Shown: positions 39,380 to 51,910, counted from the first letter of the stretch. The stretch is DNA of 64,000 bases from Chondrus crispus (GCF_000350225.1 NW_005179057.1:199846-263845); one strand, 5' to 3'. A program made the numbers and translations. Notes: generated from the letters alone by a model not told the origin.

Positions 39380-40051
39380 TGTACCATAAACACCCCCAAC
39401 GGAGAGGGGTGTATGCACAGCTCGACGTAGACCCCGTCCGAACGCGAAGACGGGGGTGAAGCGGGACACCAGCTAACGGCACCGGGCAGCGGGCCCGGGT
39501 AGCGTGGTAGAGCGGGAACGGGGAGGACGCCGGTACGCGCGAGCGGTTCGACGCCTCGACGCCCCGGTGCGGTACTGGGTGACGATCCAGTACCGACGGG
39601 CGGAGGCGGAGCCGGCTCGTGGGCGTACCGCGCGCGTCCTCAACCCCCGCTCGGTGCCGCTCTAAGGTAGTTAGCGAACGCTACCTTAGAATAAGCGGGA
39701 AGTCGGACTTTGACGGTCGGTGGGTGACAAGTCCGTGCTTGTCGCCCTTCCCCGCCGCCGGTCCGCTCCATATTTAATGTACATAATAACCTATCATAAT
39801 AGTACAGTACCGATGTACTGTAGTGACGTACTGTAGCGGTCGGCCGACACTGTAATACTGTCAGCCATCGGGGCTGACAGTACACGTGTGTGTGCGCTCT
39901 TCGGTCCCGCGCGTACACGTGTACACGTGCGCCCCCCTGTACTTGGGGGTACACGTGGTGGTACTGTAGAGCATCGAGCCCTACAGTAACCGATCCGATT
40001 CTGAGTTGATCTAATCTAAAATAAAGCCCCAGGGGGGGGGTTTATGCTACA
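39380..40051 (-). repeat. 3' LTR of element 2
   Basis: 672 bp. Its outer end reads tgtaccataaac on the plus strand where the other LTR has tgtagcataaac. Confidence 0.92.
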
Positions 40052-40086
40052 CGGCCCCCCCCTCAAGAGGGAACGTCCGCGTTCAC
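40052..40086 (-). repeat. hairpin plus polypurine tract of element 2
   Basis: Read on the minus strand: GTGAACGCGGACGTTCCC, then tCTTGAGGGGGGGGCCG, directly before the 3' LTR. One arm base differs from the element 1 copy and weakens the hairpin. Confidence 0.8.
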
Positions 40087-43000
40087 ATGTGCTTGTAGGG
40101 CTGCTCGTGCTTCCCTCCTCGACTCGATCCTCTTTTTCCCAATCGACCCTCGCCTGCGTCCGTCTTACGCTTCCTCGCGCGCCGTGCGCTCTGTTCCTTA
40201 CTTCCCCCTTCCGTTCATGTTCCTTCCGTTGGCAGTCTCCCCTCTCCGTCCCGACACCAGCGAAGTCGCCTTCCTCACGTCTGCCTATTGTCGGTCGGTC
40301 GGGTCCTCGCGCACGCGCGACTTTCCTTTGTTCCCTTTCGAATTCTGATGCTCCGTTCTCCTCGTCCGTCCTTCCCCTTCGTGCTCCTCGCCGTCGGCGG
40401 CGAGGGCATTGCGCGCGGCCGTCGCGTTTCCGTCGTCGTCCCTTGCCTCGGTAGCAAGAGTACAGTACGCAGCCGTTGCGTTTATTCTTGGCTTCTCTCG
40501 CAATCGGTAGCGAGGGCACGGTGTGTCCGTGTATTGGTTGACCTCCCCTTTCTGCGAAGTCTCGGGCTCGCCGGAGGGGGTCAGCGCGACCATGGCGGTG
40601 GCGGTCGGTACCGCTCGTTCACGGAGCCATTGCCATGCAGCTCCTCGCAACTGGAGGTGAAAAGGCGTCAGCGCGGTTTTCTTGTGGTCGTCTCCCCCTC
40701 GGGGATTTGTCCTATTAGCTTCCCTCACACCACGCTACGTCTTCCACTCCGCATCGCCCGTTGCGTAGCCGGCGCGCGGCCTACGCGGGCGGCGACGTGG
40801 CGACGGGGCTCAGCGAGACGAGGCCCGGCCGAAGGTCGGCGAGACGGCGCGCGGCGGCGGGCGAGGGCGCGAAACGCAGCTCGTCCATCTGCGTGAGGAA
40901 GGCCGGCTGCAAGGCCGGCGAAGCGGCGTGAGCGCGTGCGGAAGAGGGGAGGTGGGGTCACCGGACCGACGGTGAGGGCAGGCGGAAGACCGAGGGGGTT
41001 GAGCGGGACGTGACTGCCGCGCGTGCGCGCGCGTTTCTGTCCAGCAACTACGGTAGAGCGCAGTCTCTACAGTGTGACATGCACGCGCGCGTGCTGTCCA
41101 GCAATGCACGTGTGTAAAAGCGCCTTGACCTTGATAAAATCACCCAAAAAAATTCCAAAAATAATTTTCCCGCGAAAATGTATTTTTGCCGAAAAAATCG
41201 CAGCGCAGTCCGTGACGTGTGGTGCGGCCCCACCACGTCAGCGCCAGCGCCAGCAGCCGCTCCGCGTGCGCTCGGGTAGTGCCATCGGGCTCTAAGAGGG
41301 ACTCCGTGTCATCGAGCACGTCCTTGAGGGCGGCGCGGATCTCGTCCATGGTCACTAACGCGACCTCGTCGACGAGGTCTCGGCGGCTTCATCGACAATC
41401 GTGCTCTCTCTCCGGGTCTTGGTCGTTCCAATACCGAGCCTTAGGCGTCTCCGCGCGTGCAGTATCTTTCCTCTTCCCTTGAACGGTGAGGGCACTCGTG
41501 TGGCGACGTTGTGTCACGGTCCAAACCGTTCGTGTGTACCCCGGGGAGGGGTCGAACCTGGAGTAGAGGTCGATCGGGCATCACGAAGGCCTCTTATTAT
41601 GCCACGCTCTTTCCTCAGCTTGCTACAGTCGACGTTATCAGACAATTGCCGCCTCCCTCTGACTCCGCAGATGTATCGGGGGGTTCCTTTTTCTGCACCA
41701 CCCCACGTTCGAGCGACAGGGCATGGGGCGCCGTTGCAGACTGCGAGGTTTTCGGAAGGTGGCTCGCGACGTGCCCCTGTTCCACTCTGACCGTTCGTGT
41801 AGTCATCGGCGCACGGTGCCGAGCCTTCTTATACCTCTCCCCGTATCGGGAAGTCGTTCCCGTCTCATTCGCACCGCTTTTCTGTCGATCGTGCGTCACA
41901 CTGGACCACTTCCATATCTTGAAGGCCTTGTTGTGTCGTCGGGTTCCTTCCCGGTTGGAGGGGCTCGTTCTGGACCTTCGGGGGCCCATCTACTGTCCTT
42001 TTTCTCTCTCGTTCCGGACTTGGGCGTGTTCTCCGGTCAACTGTACGAGGTCGACGTCGGTCCCGTCGATAGTCCGGGGGCGGTGGGGTCTTCGCGCGCG
42101 CGTAGTTACGCGGCTCGGCGATGGCGGTCGATACCGCCTATCTCTGAACTGTAGACTGTCGCCCTCCGCTGTCTCGCCGTGACCTAGCCGTTCGGTAGCT
42201 GGCGGCGATTGGGTCCCCTCCTCCGCATCGTATACGGTGGAGGACCTACGCCCTGTCTTTGGGTGCCTGTCGCGTCGGCCGAGGGTGCCGCGGTCACGCT
42301 GGGGCCATAAGTCACTATGCCGCCTCGGCGGCTGTGGGCGGCGCGGGCGCTATCTTCGCTGTGGCACGGGATAACGATCCCGTCCGGGCACGCGGTGCTT
42401 CTCAGGTCTGTCGGGGAGGTTTATGCGCGCTGTCCCGCCCCCTCCGCCTTCGCCACCCCGGAGTGGTCCTTACCTCGGGTGACGCGATTTGCCCGGTTCG
42501 TCGTAGTAATAAGATCCGAGTCGTCTCCCCTCACCGTCGATGGCGAGGGCTAGTGTCGGTCTTGAGGGCGCCGTGTCCTCTGCGCTGCCGCGCTCAAGCG
42601 CCCCGAGCCGAGAGGTTGGCTGACTTGGTCGGTGACGACGGCGACTCCGTCGTCCCTATGCAAAGGACGCGGGAGGGGAAAAGAAGTATGAGTAGCGCGG
42701 CGTGAATCGTCGCTCCTGGCGTTCTTTCGCCACTGTACGGCGCGGTCGTCGCGATTACGCCGCCGCGACAACGCGGTACCTGCCTTGTCGTTTGGAGCGG
42801 TGGTCACTCCAGCGCGCGCCAGGCAGTGGCAGCTGAGTGCTCGGCGCCTCTTTTCGTTCGTGTGCTGGATGATCATCCAGGACGGCGGGGAATCAGCGCG
42901 GGTTCTCGTGGCTCGGTACCGCCTCACCCCTTAGGCGTTTGTCTCTAGGTGTCGGACACAACGCCCGCTTCGTTGTCCTGTCGACGATTACGTGTGGTGC

Positions 43001-43791
43001 GGGTGGCGCGTCCCGCACGTGCCACACGCGCATGACGGTGTAATTTCCCACTTGCCCTTAATTTCATCTGTTTTTAACCTTCTGCCGTCGGTGGCGGCGG
43101 TTTGCCAGAACGGTCTGTACCTAATTTACAGTGCATACCGCAGGCTGACAGTGAGGCGGGTCGACAGTTTTGGCACGAGTTCCGCGCCGACGTATTAATT
43201 GCGGTTCGGGCTTGTTCACCCCGTCCTCACTTGGTCCGTACCTTGAGCATGGGTACGCCTCCATTGCTCCTCGTGCCTTATTTTAGGCGCCCCGTACGTT
43301 CGCGTACTCACGCACCGGCGCCAGGATATCGAGGCGACCCTTTCGGTGGGCATGGCACGCCACAGAGCGCGTGAAATCCCACGCCCTACCCCGTGAGTTG
43401 GCGTTTAACAATTGGCGATTCGAGAGTTCATGCAGGTCGCTGCTGCGCCCCTGTGGCGGCGAGGAGATTCGGGACCCCCTGACTCATGCTGTCGTGTTAA
43501 TGCCCCTGTGGGCTACCGCGGCTCTGGTCCGTATTGTCGGCTGGGAGGGTCCGTTGTTCTTCTCCGTTAGTTGCCGCTTCCGCTGGGATTGTCATAGGGC
43601 AGCCCGTACTGCTTGCTGTCATGCGACTTCTTCGCGTTTGCGTGCTCCTTTCGAGGATCTTCGTCCGGTGTTGCTCCTGGAGTCGTGTGACTCCCTCCCC
43701 GTCGGGGGAGGTTGGAGGACCGGTGTCCTTGCCCCTTTATCGGAATTTTGCCTAACCGCGGTCGGTTACCTTTATCCCAAAAGGAGCGGTT
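40087..43791 (-). other. 3' noncoding region of element 2
   Basis: About 3.7 kb, in the same place as the spacer of element 1. No protein domain was recognised on either strand. Palindromes of the GCCCTCGCC...GGCGAGGGC kind occur singly (near 40385, 40500, 41485 and 42535) instead of as a dense array. Open frames on the plus strand (for example 41511-42182) look driven by base composition. Confidence 0.55.
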
Positions 43792-43828
43792 GGGGGCCCC
43801 CTCCTCAAGCGTGAACGTCCGCGTTCAC
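43792..43828 (-). repeat. hairpin plus purine-run module at the end of element 2 pol
   Basis: On the minus strand: GTGAACGCGGACGTTCACG, then CTTGAGGAGGGGGCCCCC. It overlaps the end of pol (TGA at 43807-43805). Equivalent to 12587-12622 in element 1. Confidence 0.85.
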
Positions 43829-46800
43829 GTTTGAGTTGAGGTCCATGCCGGTGCGTCTCCGGAGGCGTTGGGCGTAACGAGACACCAACTCCTCCGGGAC
43901 GTGAGTCCGCGCAGTCCAGGTGGGCGTGTCGAAATCCGCCCACTTGATGAGGAACTCGATAGTTCCGTCTTCCATATCCCGGTGCTTCAGTAGTCGCTCG
44001 ACAGCGTACTGTGTCCCCTCTCTGACCTTGTCGGCGAGGTCAGCTGGGGTTGTTGTGCTCGCCCGTAGTGCGTCCGTCGGCGGTGGCGCGTATACGCAAC
44101 GATCTGCGGAGACCCGCTCAGTGACCCCATCACGATCGATCGTGATGGTTCGGTGGTCGTTCGCGAGGACGCGGTAGGGTCCGACTGCGGGGGACGCGAG
44201 CTTGTTCGAAGTCTTCCCCCCGTCGGTGGGGTTGAGGTATACGTACTCTCCCGGATGGAGTCGCGAATTGATCCGTCGTATGCGCTTATCGAAGTCGCGC
44301 TTGTAGCGAGCCTGCGTCCGTCGCAGGCTCCCGTAGGCCCTCTGGATTGTCGAATCCAAGGTCTTGAGGAATTCGCCACGTTGGTTCCCCCTGTCGGCAG
44401 GGGGAACGTCACCGTCGGCTCGTCGAAGCGAGAACTCCGGCGGTGGTCTGCTGAGCACGAGCTCGAACGGCGTCGTGTTGGTGGTGCGGTGTACGTGGGA
44501 GTTATACGCATACGTAAGCGGCCCCACGTACATGTCCCAGTCATCTTGATGCTCGCCTACGTAGTTGCGTAGCATCGCAGCGATCGTTCGGTTGTATCGC
44601 TCGACTTGCCCGTTAGTCTGGGGATGGTACGCCGATGTGTACATATTAGTTATCCCCAGAACACGGCACGTGCTGTGGAAAACTTGGCATTAAACTGCGG
44701 TCCGTTATCCGACAGCAACGTGCGCGGGACGCCGTACTTAAACACCCACGATTCGCAGAACGCAACTGCGACGGTGTATGCGGTTATCGTGCGAAGCGCA
44801 ACGACTTGCGTCAGCTTGCTAAAGCGGTCCGTGATCACGAGCAGGAACCGTTTTCCTGACTTCGTCTTGGGGAGCGGGCCCAAGATGTCGATGGCCAGAC
44901 TCTCGAGCGGCCTCGTAGCTGGAAACAATCTCAATCGGTTGAGATGTTTCCTCAGCTTGACCCGGTTCATCGCGCAGGTTCGACAACCTCGCACCGTGGC
45001 GGCAACATCTGCGGCCAGATGGGGCCAGTAGTACTCGCGACGGAGCACGTAGTACATACGGTTTTGGCCTGGGTGCCCTGCGATGACCGGGTTGTGGCAC
45101 AGGCGAAGGAGCCTAGCGCGGAGCATCCGAGGTACCACCACCTGCACGATAGCAGGGTCGAAGGGGTGTCTCCGTTTGAGCACCCCCTGGTGGTCCTCGA
45201 AGAACGCGGAGTCCCGGGACTCTGACTGTCGTGCCAAAACGGTTTGGCAGAAGTCATCCACGCGTTGCTCTTCGGCAATCTCCTCTATCGTAAGAGGAGC
45301 CGGAAGGTCGTCCTGCGGAGGGGCGACCGAAGAGTCGGGCGCGCCAGCCTCGTGGTCTGCGGAGCGCTCGATGTCGGTGGCGTCGAACTCGTCATTCTCC
45401 TCCCAGAACGAATTGGGTCCTTGGAGAGCGGGGGCTTCGTCGTCGCCCCTCGGCTCGTCGCGCGCTCGGGCGCGCCACCTTCTTCGTGAGCTGGCTTGGT
45501 TCCGTGTCGTCGCGAAGATGTGCTCGACCTCGTGGTCGCAGCTCGCGATGCAAACGTGGCCCGCGAGCTCGTTCGATACGTCTCGAACGGTCGTGCCCGC
45601 GTCGAAGGTGGGAATGTCGTCATCCACCTCGACGCTGGGGCGAGGGTCGTCGACGACTCTCGGCGACACGAGGCGTGACAGGGCGTCCGGTACCTGGTGC
45701 ACGCGCCCGGGGCGGTACTGAATGCTGAAGTCGTATTCAGCCAGACGTAGCCGCCACCGGGTGAGTCTTCCGGAACTCTCGGTGAGGGACATGAGCCACC
45801 TCAAGGCGTCGTGATCCGTTCGGACGGTGAACTTCGTGCCTTCAACGTACGGCCGTAGTGTTCGGACGGCCCACACTACGGCGAAGCATTCGCGCTCGGT
45901 AGCGCTGCAGTTTCGTTCGCTGTCGTTCAGCGAGTAAGACCAATACCCAACGCGGCGTCAATCGTTTGGCTGGTCGTGCTCTTGGAGCAGTGTGCAGCCT
46001 AGTTGGTAGGCGCTCGCGTCGGTGTCGATCATGTACGGTCGTCCATGCCGAGGCAACGCGAGGATCGGCGGAGCGATCATGCACTCCTTAAGGTTCTCGA
46101 ACGCCTGGAGTTGATCCTCGGTAGGATTATAGAAGTCAGGATCGGAATCCTTGCGCGTCATATCCGTCAACGGGCGGGCTATTTTCGAGAAGCCCTTAAC
46201 GAAGCGGCGATATACGTTACACGCCCCGAGGAACGAGCGCACCTGCGTCAGCGTCCTCGGGAACGTGAACGTTCGGAAGGCGTCGGCCGCCGTATCGGCC
46301 ACGCTCAACTTACCTGGGGAGATGACGTGCCCCAGGTAGTGTACCTTCGGTTGAAGGAAGCTACACTTCTTGAGCTTGAGGGAGATGCCGGCACTCCCTA
46401 ACAAGCTCAAGACAGTGTCGAGATGCTTCGCGTGTTCCGCGTCCGTACGCGAGAACACTATGACGTCATCGAGATAGACGAGGCATATTTGCCAGCGGAT
46501 TCCGGAAAGGATAATATCCAATGCACGTTGGAAGGTGGCCGGTGCCCCTTTTAGTCCGAACGGCATGCGCAGGTGGCGAAACGTGCCCATGTGCGTCGTA
46601 AACGTGGTCTTGTCCCGGTCCTCCGGAGCGACGGGGATCTGCCAATAACCGGAATTGCAGTCCAACGTCGTAAAGACGGCTGCATCTCCTAACGAGTCGA
46701 AGCAGTCGTCCATCCGGGGCAGCGGATACGAATCCGCTGCCGTCTTCGCGTTGAGACGCCGGTAGTCCACGCAGAACCGAAGAGAGCCGTCTTTCTTCGG

Positions 46801-48536
46801 GACGAGCACCACCGGGGACGCCCACTCGGTGCTCGCGGGTTCGATAACCCCTGCGTTCAGCATTTGGTTGACCTCCTTGGCAACCATCTCGCGCATGGCG
46901 GGCCCCTTCCGATAGGGCATCGAACGAATCGGTTTCGTTCCCGGTTCGAGAGGGATGCGGTGTTCCGTGGCTCGGATCGTTCCGAGCGCACCGCTCCACA
47001 GACTCGAATGCTTACGGAGCATCTCGAGTACGTGGCCACGGAGCTTGTCATCGTCGATGTATGACAAGTCCACCTCTTTTTCCCAATCCATCGGTGGATT
47101 TTTGGGATCCTTTTTGTGGATGTTTACGGTGCCTCCCGCCGTCGGTTGGTCTCTAGGTGGCCGATCGTCCGTACCCACCTGCTCCCTCCTAACGCTCTCT
47201 AGCTCATCGGAGCTTGGTCGTCCAGCTCTTGCCTTCCCGACTTGATCGGTCAAGTCGGTCAGGTGTAGCGCGTGTGCGACCCCCTCGGCGACGCGACGTT
47301 CGGGCGTCAGGATCGCGAGGGGTTTGCGCGTCGCATACCCTACGACGGTGTGCTTCGGAAGCCGCCTCTCCCGTCGCGAAAAGTTCGCGACGAGGACGTC
47401 GAAGGTCTGATTCGGCAGTATCTCGACGACACCGTTCGTCAGCCTCACTCCATGTCGGTGTTGAAGTGACGGCTTCGGCTCCATGAATACGAGGCCCCTC
47501 CCCGCAGTGGTGACTCGCACTCGGGCTTGCGACCTCGCGAGGATGGTAACCCAGCGGGCGATTCGGATCGCCTGCAGGGCCTCCTCTCGTACATCGGGCC
47601 GTCTCGTCTGGCGTCCGCTACGCCTGGTACGGGGAGTCGGCTCCCCTTTTCCGTCGACGATGGCAACAGAACCGCCTTGGCGCAGCTCCATCCGTTGAGC
47701 CTCGATGTCGATACATCGCACGTGCGTATCGATGAAGGCCGTGCCGAGGAGGACCGGCACGGCGAGCTGGTCTGCGACTACGAACGGAATTCGGAACACC
47801 GTGTTCCTCAACCGCACAGCCAGGCGGACGACGGCCGAAAGCTTGAGGGGGTTGCTATTCGCGCCTGCCAATCGTGGCAGAGGTGCGTCGTGCACGACGT
47901 AACTCGTCCAATCGGGGGGAAGGTCGGCCTTCCTCACCAGATTATACCCTGAGCACGTATCAACGGCGATCGTGCGGGGTTTAAATGCATTTCCCTCTGT
48001 GGCTATCGAGCCGAGGACGTTGTAAATCTTCGAAGTCATAAGGCAAATGACGCCGTCGACAACCTTCGGGGCGGCCTTATCGGTGAGGTCGTTCCGCCGG
48101 GGCCTTCGATTTCGGTGCTGGCCCCGCTTGCGTTTCCTTCTCCCCCTTTCTTGGGGCGTCCGCGGATCAGTGACGCCCCCCGGATTATTCGAGTCCGTCA
48201 CGAACCCTTCTCCGGCGACCTTGGGCTCGCGGGAGTCAGGGGGTCGACCGAATCTTTTCGGTCGTCGTTGCCCCCGTCGCCATTGTTACGCCTCCCCGGG
48301 ACGTCGGCTGTCCCGGTGTCTTGTTCTCCTAACGTCGGGCCTTCGGAGGCCTCGACGTGCGCTCCCTCCTGTATCGGCATTACAGGAGCTCCCGTGCCCG
48401 CCTCCGGAAGCGGGGGATGTATTATCGGACAATACCCCCCGTGTCCTTGGCAAGCACGCGGGGTCGGGTCTAGTTCGTGGGGAAAAGACGGCTCACGCGA
48501 CCGCGTGTACGTAACCGTCTTTACCCTTTTTTCGAA
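43805..48536 (-). pseudogene. pol: Pol of element 2, three lesions
   Basis: Same domain order as element 1 and closely similar. From the gag overlap the -1 frame is open to about 48198, where a frameshift passes into the main pol frame. The protease again has VDTCSGYNLV (Asp codon 47961-47959). Reverse transcriptase has YLDDVIVF. In RNase H a tryptophan codon has become TGA (45960-45958), within PND*RRVGYWSYS. Integrase has an intact HHCC finger and its first Asp and LLSDNGPQFN. Near 44680 one base is missing from AAGTTCTTCCAC (compared with element 1), shifting the frame just before the last part, which holds GQVERYNRT and the chromodomain (YAVERLLKHRDMEDG). It ends with TGA at 43805. All catalytic residues are otherwise present, so inactivation looks recent. 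Confidence 0.9.
48483..48536 (-). promoter_or_regulatory. gag-pol overlap and hairpin of element 2
   Basis: The overlap TTCGAAAAAAGGGTAA is 16 nt, closed by TAG in the -1 frame and TAA in the gag frame, as in element 1. The following hairpin has AAAGACGGT pairing with GCCGTCTTT (one G-T pair) and an inner CACGC/GCGTG stem with a 4-nt loop. Confidence 0.65.
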
Positions 48537-51091
48537 CTACCCGTGCTATCGGAGCTAACCTCCTGGCTATCGACGGCCAGGTCTTCTTCCAGTAGCCGGT
48601 CGCGTGGGTCGGGACGATTCCCCCACTGCGGCTCGGCGGCCTTGGCGAAGTACTCGGGTAATTCCGGGCCTTGACCTGCGGCGTCCGGTCGTCGCAGGAT
48701 ATGGGGGACGAAGCGAGTCGGCTCTCCTTCGTGACCCTCCGTGGGTAGAGGGCACGGATCCTCTACCCAGTCTTGCAGGTACATTATCGCATTTTGTACC
48801 TGCTGGGGTAACCGAGAACGGTCTCGGTCCCCTCTCTCTCCTTGGCGCGGGTACCTTGTGTCCGCCTGGCGATAGGCGGGTCGATCCCGACGATCGACTT
48901 CGTTACGACGGTACCCGCCTCCACGAGGGGCGAAGCGTGCGCCCCCATCCGATCGGTTCGGGAAACCTTGACGCGGGGGACGGCCCTCGCCCACCGCTTG
49001 CCGGAGGAGATTACGCGCACCGGGGCGCGTCTCCATCTGGTAGCGGTAGTTCCTGTACGCCGTGAACATTCGTTGTTCCGGCGACAGGAACGGGCACGCG
49101 TACATGGCATGCCCGTACGTACGGCATAGCCAGCACACGTACGCGCTGCCGTCCGTTGAGGCGAAGGTCGCCGCGTGCCGCGCCTCCTCATCGGTGAGGA
49201 GGGGCACGCGAGGCGAGGCGCTTCCCTTATCTCGACTCGAGATATCGAGCTCGGCGACGCGGGGCTCCGTGCCCCTTGCCACTCTCGGAGTGGCCGCGAA
49301 TGCGGTCGCGTAACTCGACGTCGTTCCGGTCGACATCGGTGAGGGGGTTCGTGCCCCCACGTGCCCTGCTCCTTGCGTAATGAGGACAGGGTCGGCCTGC
49401 CACTCATCCTCCCCAATATGGAGGGTCGAGGCGGGCGAACTTGTCGCGGCGGACTTCGTAGTCCTGCCAGCCCTCCCTGCCGGTTTCGAATCCGGCAGAG
49501 GTAAACCGCGCCGGGCGCGGTACGTTGTACCTTCCGCCGTGGCGATACGGCGGATGGTCGGAAGATCGGTCTTCTGACTGCCTGGCAGCCTTTGCACAGT
49601 TTCGGATACTGCGGCACGGGTTGCCGGTGCAAGTCCCCGCACGAAGTAGTGCGCGAGGGACTGTTCGGAGAAGACTGCCGTGCATCGGAACGCGGCAGTC
49701 TCGAGTCGGTCAGCAAACGTGCTTTCCGTCTCATGCCATTGCTGTCGCGCCGTAGCGACAGCGTCGTACGCTTCACCTAACACGTCGTCCGTGAGGTAGC
49801 GTTTTAAGAATTGATTCACGAGCCCCGGCCAGCTCACGTCGTCATGGAGCTGGCCGGCGCGGAGGCCACGCATCGTATAACTCGTATACAGGCGCTCCGC
49901 GTCGCGCTCGAGGAAGTGAGCGAGGACTCGTACCGCAACACCTTCGGTCAGGTGTTGCGAGTTGAAGGTGATTCGGATATCCTTCAAAAACGGCAGCAGC
50001 TGGATCGGGTCGGTACCGTCGAAGCTGCGCATCGTGGGACGGATCCCACGACAGCGTGGGACGTACTTCGCGATCCGTCCCGCGTCACCCGAGGTAACGA
50101 GCCCCGAGGTGTTATCCAAGCGGTACATACGATAGTCAGCAACGGCGCTGAACTCTTGGATCATCGTATGTACCGGCTCGAGCCCGGGTTCAGCGGGACC
50201 CAGCGTGCCGAAGGAGGTAATCGGTAGCGTACGGACGTCTACCGGACCTGGATGCTCGGCGTAACTCGCCGGCGGGTAGCCGCCCCAGCGGGGATCGACG
50301 GAGAACAGCGGTTCTCCGGATCCGCGGGCGGCTCCTCCACGGTCCTGTTCGTCCGCGTACGATACGCGGTCCACTTGCCGCCTACTTCCGACGATAGGCG
50401 GCAAGGCTTGGGTCTCAGACGCGAAGTTCGCGTCTATCGGAGGACGGCTTCCTTCTGCAGTCCGACTGGTAGCGGCACCAGTCGGACGCCAACCCTCGGG
50501 GGCGGCGGCGCTCGGAGGTACGGTACCACCGGGCCCTCTCGGGGGGGCACCGGGTAGCCTTTCGGCCATGGTACGTTCCATGTCACCAGCACGCCGACGA
50601 GTGGCGTCGAGCTCAGCAGAGAGGTGCGCGAAGGCACCCAATTGCTCTGCGGACGGAGAGGTTCGGTCCTCGGGTCGTCTCACCAAGGTCGGCCTCTCAG
50701 GGCGACCTTGCCCGGACGGTCCGGGCGAGGCGAAACGGGAGTCTTCGACGAGCACTATCCGCGAGTGTAACTCGTCGATCAGTGCTCGGAGATTCTCTAA
50801 GGACTGCGTCACTCTATCGAACCTCCCTTCACGCAGGGAGCGGAGTTCGGCCATACATCGAGTGTATACATGGTCCGATACATCGATCCGGAGGGAAGTA
50901 CGGACTTCCTCGATGTATTCGGCTATGCGTTCGAACATCGCCGCCGCTCTTTCCTCGGAGGATCCGAGCGACGGTTCGCGGTCACGAGGACCTGCGTCGC
51001 CGTCGCCCGACGGGGCGGATGGGGACTGCACAGCGGCCGGACTCAGATCCGCCGCTTCGGAGCGGATCGAGGGCTCAAACTCTTGGCTCAT
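48521..51091 (-). CDS. gag: Gag polyprotein of element 2, intact
   Basis: 856 residues from the ATG at 51091 (MSQEFEPSIRSEAADL) to TAA at 48523-48521. Closely related to the element 1 Gag, with the same order: a coiled-coil region (IAEYIEEVRTSLRIDVSD), a Pro/Arg linker, a gag domain (FDGTDPIQLLPFLKDIR), one CCHC knuckle (CWLCRTYGHAMYAC), and an Arg/Gly tail ending SSKKG. No lesion was seen. The start lies 64 bp after the primer site. An intact Gag beside a dead Pol suggests that the copy could still be packaged with help from another. Confidence 0.93.
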   Translation of the reverse strand: MSQEFEPSIRSEAADLSPAAVQSPSAPSGDGDAGPRDREPSLGSSEERAAAMFERIAEYIEEVRTSLRIDVSDHVYTRCMAELRSLREGRFDRVTQSLENLRALIDELHSRIVLVEDSRFASPGPSGQGRPERPTLVRRPEDRTSPSAEQLGAFAHLSAELDATRRRAGDMERTMAERLPGAPPRGPGGTVPPSAAAPEGWRPTGAATSRTAEGSRPPIDANFASETQALPPIVGSRRQVDRVSYADEQDRGGAARGSGEPLFSVDPRWGGYPPASYAEHPGPVDVRTLPITSFGTLGPAEPGLEPVHTMIQEFSAVADYRMYRLDNTSGLVTSGDAGRIAKYVPRCRGIRPTMRSFDGTDPIQLLPFLKDIRITFNSQHLTEGVAVRVLAHFLERDAERLYTSYTMRGLRAGQLHDDVSWPGLVNQFLKRYLTDDVLGEAYDAVATARQQWHETESTFADRLETAAFRCTAVFSEQSLAHYFVRGLAPATRAAVSETVQRLPGSQKTDLPTIRRIATAEGTTYRARRGLPLPDSKPAGRAGRTTKSAATSSPASTLHIGEDEWQADPVLITQGAGHVGARTPSPMSTGTTSSYATAFAATPRVARGTEPRVAELDISSRDKGSASPRVPLLTDEEARHAATFASTDGSAYVCWLCRTYGHAMYACPFLSPEQRMFTAYRNYRYQMETRPGARNLLRQAVGEGRPPRQGFPNRSDGGARFAPRGGGYRRNEVDRRDRPAYRQADTRYPRQGERGDRDRSRLPQQVQNAIMYLQDWVEDPCPLPTEGHEGEPTRFVPHILRRPDAAGQGPELPEYFAKAAEPQWGNRPDPRDRLLEEDLAVDSQEVSSDSTGSSKKG

Positions 51092-51154
51092 CTCGGCGCG
51101 ATCGGTTCGCGGAGGGAAGCGGAAGTCTTCTCGGAGATCGGACTCCAGGGTCTT

Positions 51155-51170
51155 CTAGGTCGGGAGACCA
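51155..51170 (-). other. tRNA primer-binding site of element 2
   Basis: On the minus strand TGGTCTCCCGACCTAG, one base inside the 5' LTR (51172-51843); identical to elements 1 and B. Confidence 0.85.
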
Positions 51171-51171
51171 C

Positions 51172-51843
51172 TGTAGCATAAACACCCCCAACGGAGAGGG
51201 GTGTATGCACAGCTCGACGTAGACCCCGTCCGAACGCGAAGACGGGGGTGAAGCGGGACACCAGCTAACGGCACCGGGCAGCGGGCCCGGGTAGCGTGGT
51301 AGAGCGGGAACGGGGAGGACGCCGGTACGCGCGAGCGGTTCGACGCCTCGACGCCCCGGCGCGGTACTGGGTGACGATCCAGTACCGACGGGCGGAGCCG
51401 GAGCCGGCTCGTGGGCGTACCGCGCGCGTCCTCAACCCGCGCTCGGTGCCGCTCTAAGGTAGTTAGCGAACGCTACTTTAGAATAAGCGGGAAGTCGGAC
51501 CTTGACGGTCGGTGGGTGACAAGTCCGTGCTTGTCGCCCTTCCCCGCCGCCGGTCCGCTCCATATTTAATGTACATAATAACCTATCATAATAGTACAGT
51601 ACCGATGTACTGTAGTGACGTACTGTAGCGGTCGGCCGACACTGTAATACTGTCAGCCATCGGGGCTGACAGTACACGTGTGTGTGCGCTCTTCGGTCCC
51701 GCGCGTACACGTGTACACGTGCGCCCCCCTGTACTTGGGGGTACACGTGGTGGTACTGTAGAGCATCGAGCCCTACAGTAACCGATCCGATTCTGAGTTG
51801 ATCTAATCTAAAATAAAGCCCCAGGGGGGGGGTTTATGCTACA
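51172..51843 (-). repeat. 5' LTR of element 2
   Basis: 672 bp, starting TGTAGCATAAACC and ending with the related TTTATGCTACA on the minus strand (inverted ends). Confidence 0.92.
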
Positions 51844-51848
51844 ATCAG
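51844..51848 (+). repeat. target-site duplication of element 2, right copy
   Basis: ATCAG, matching 39375-39379. Confidence 0.95.
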
Positions 51849-51910
51849 GAAGGCTGGCCGCGGGGCCGTCGTCGGATTGGAGAAGAAATCCGCAGCGACA
51901 GGAAAACTAA
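51849..51910 (+). pseudogene. end of element B Gag beyond the nested element
   Basis: With element 2 and one ATCAG removed, the third gag frame of element B runs on here for 20 codons (GRLAAGPSSDW at the start) and stops at TAA. The protease that follows is in the same frame after this stop. Confidence 0.8.

Larger units (their letters stand above)
39380..51843 (-). mobile_element. Element 2: Ty3/gypsy retrotransposon nested in element B
   Basis: 12,464 bp in minus orientation, with 672-bp LTRs that differ at about six positions and a perfect 5-bp target duplication (ATCAG). It is a close relative of element 1: same primer site, same gag and pol architecture, same end-of-pol module, related LTR segments. 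Gag is intact and pol has three lesions, so it would need enzymes supplied by another copy. The insertion is younger than element B, which it splits. Confidence 0.95.
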
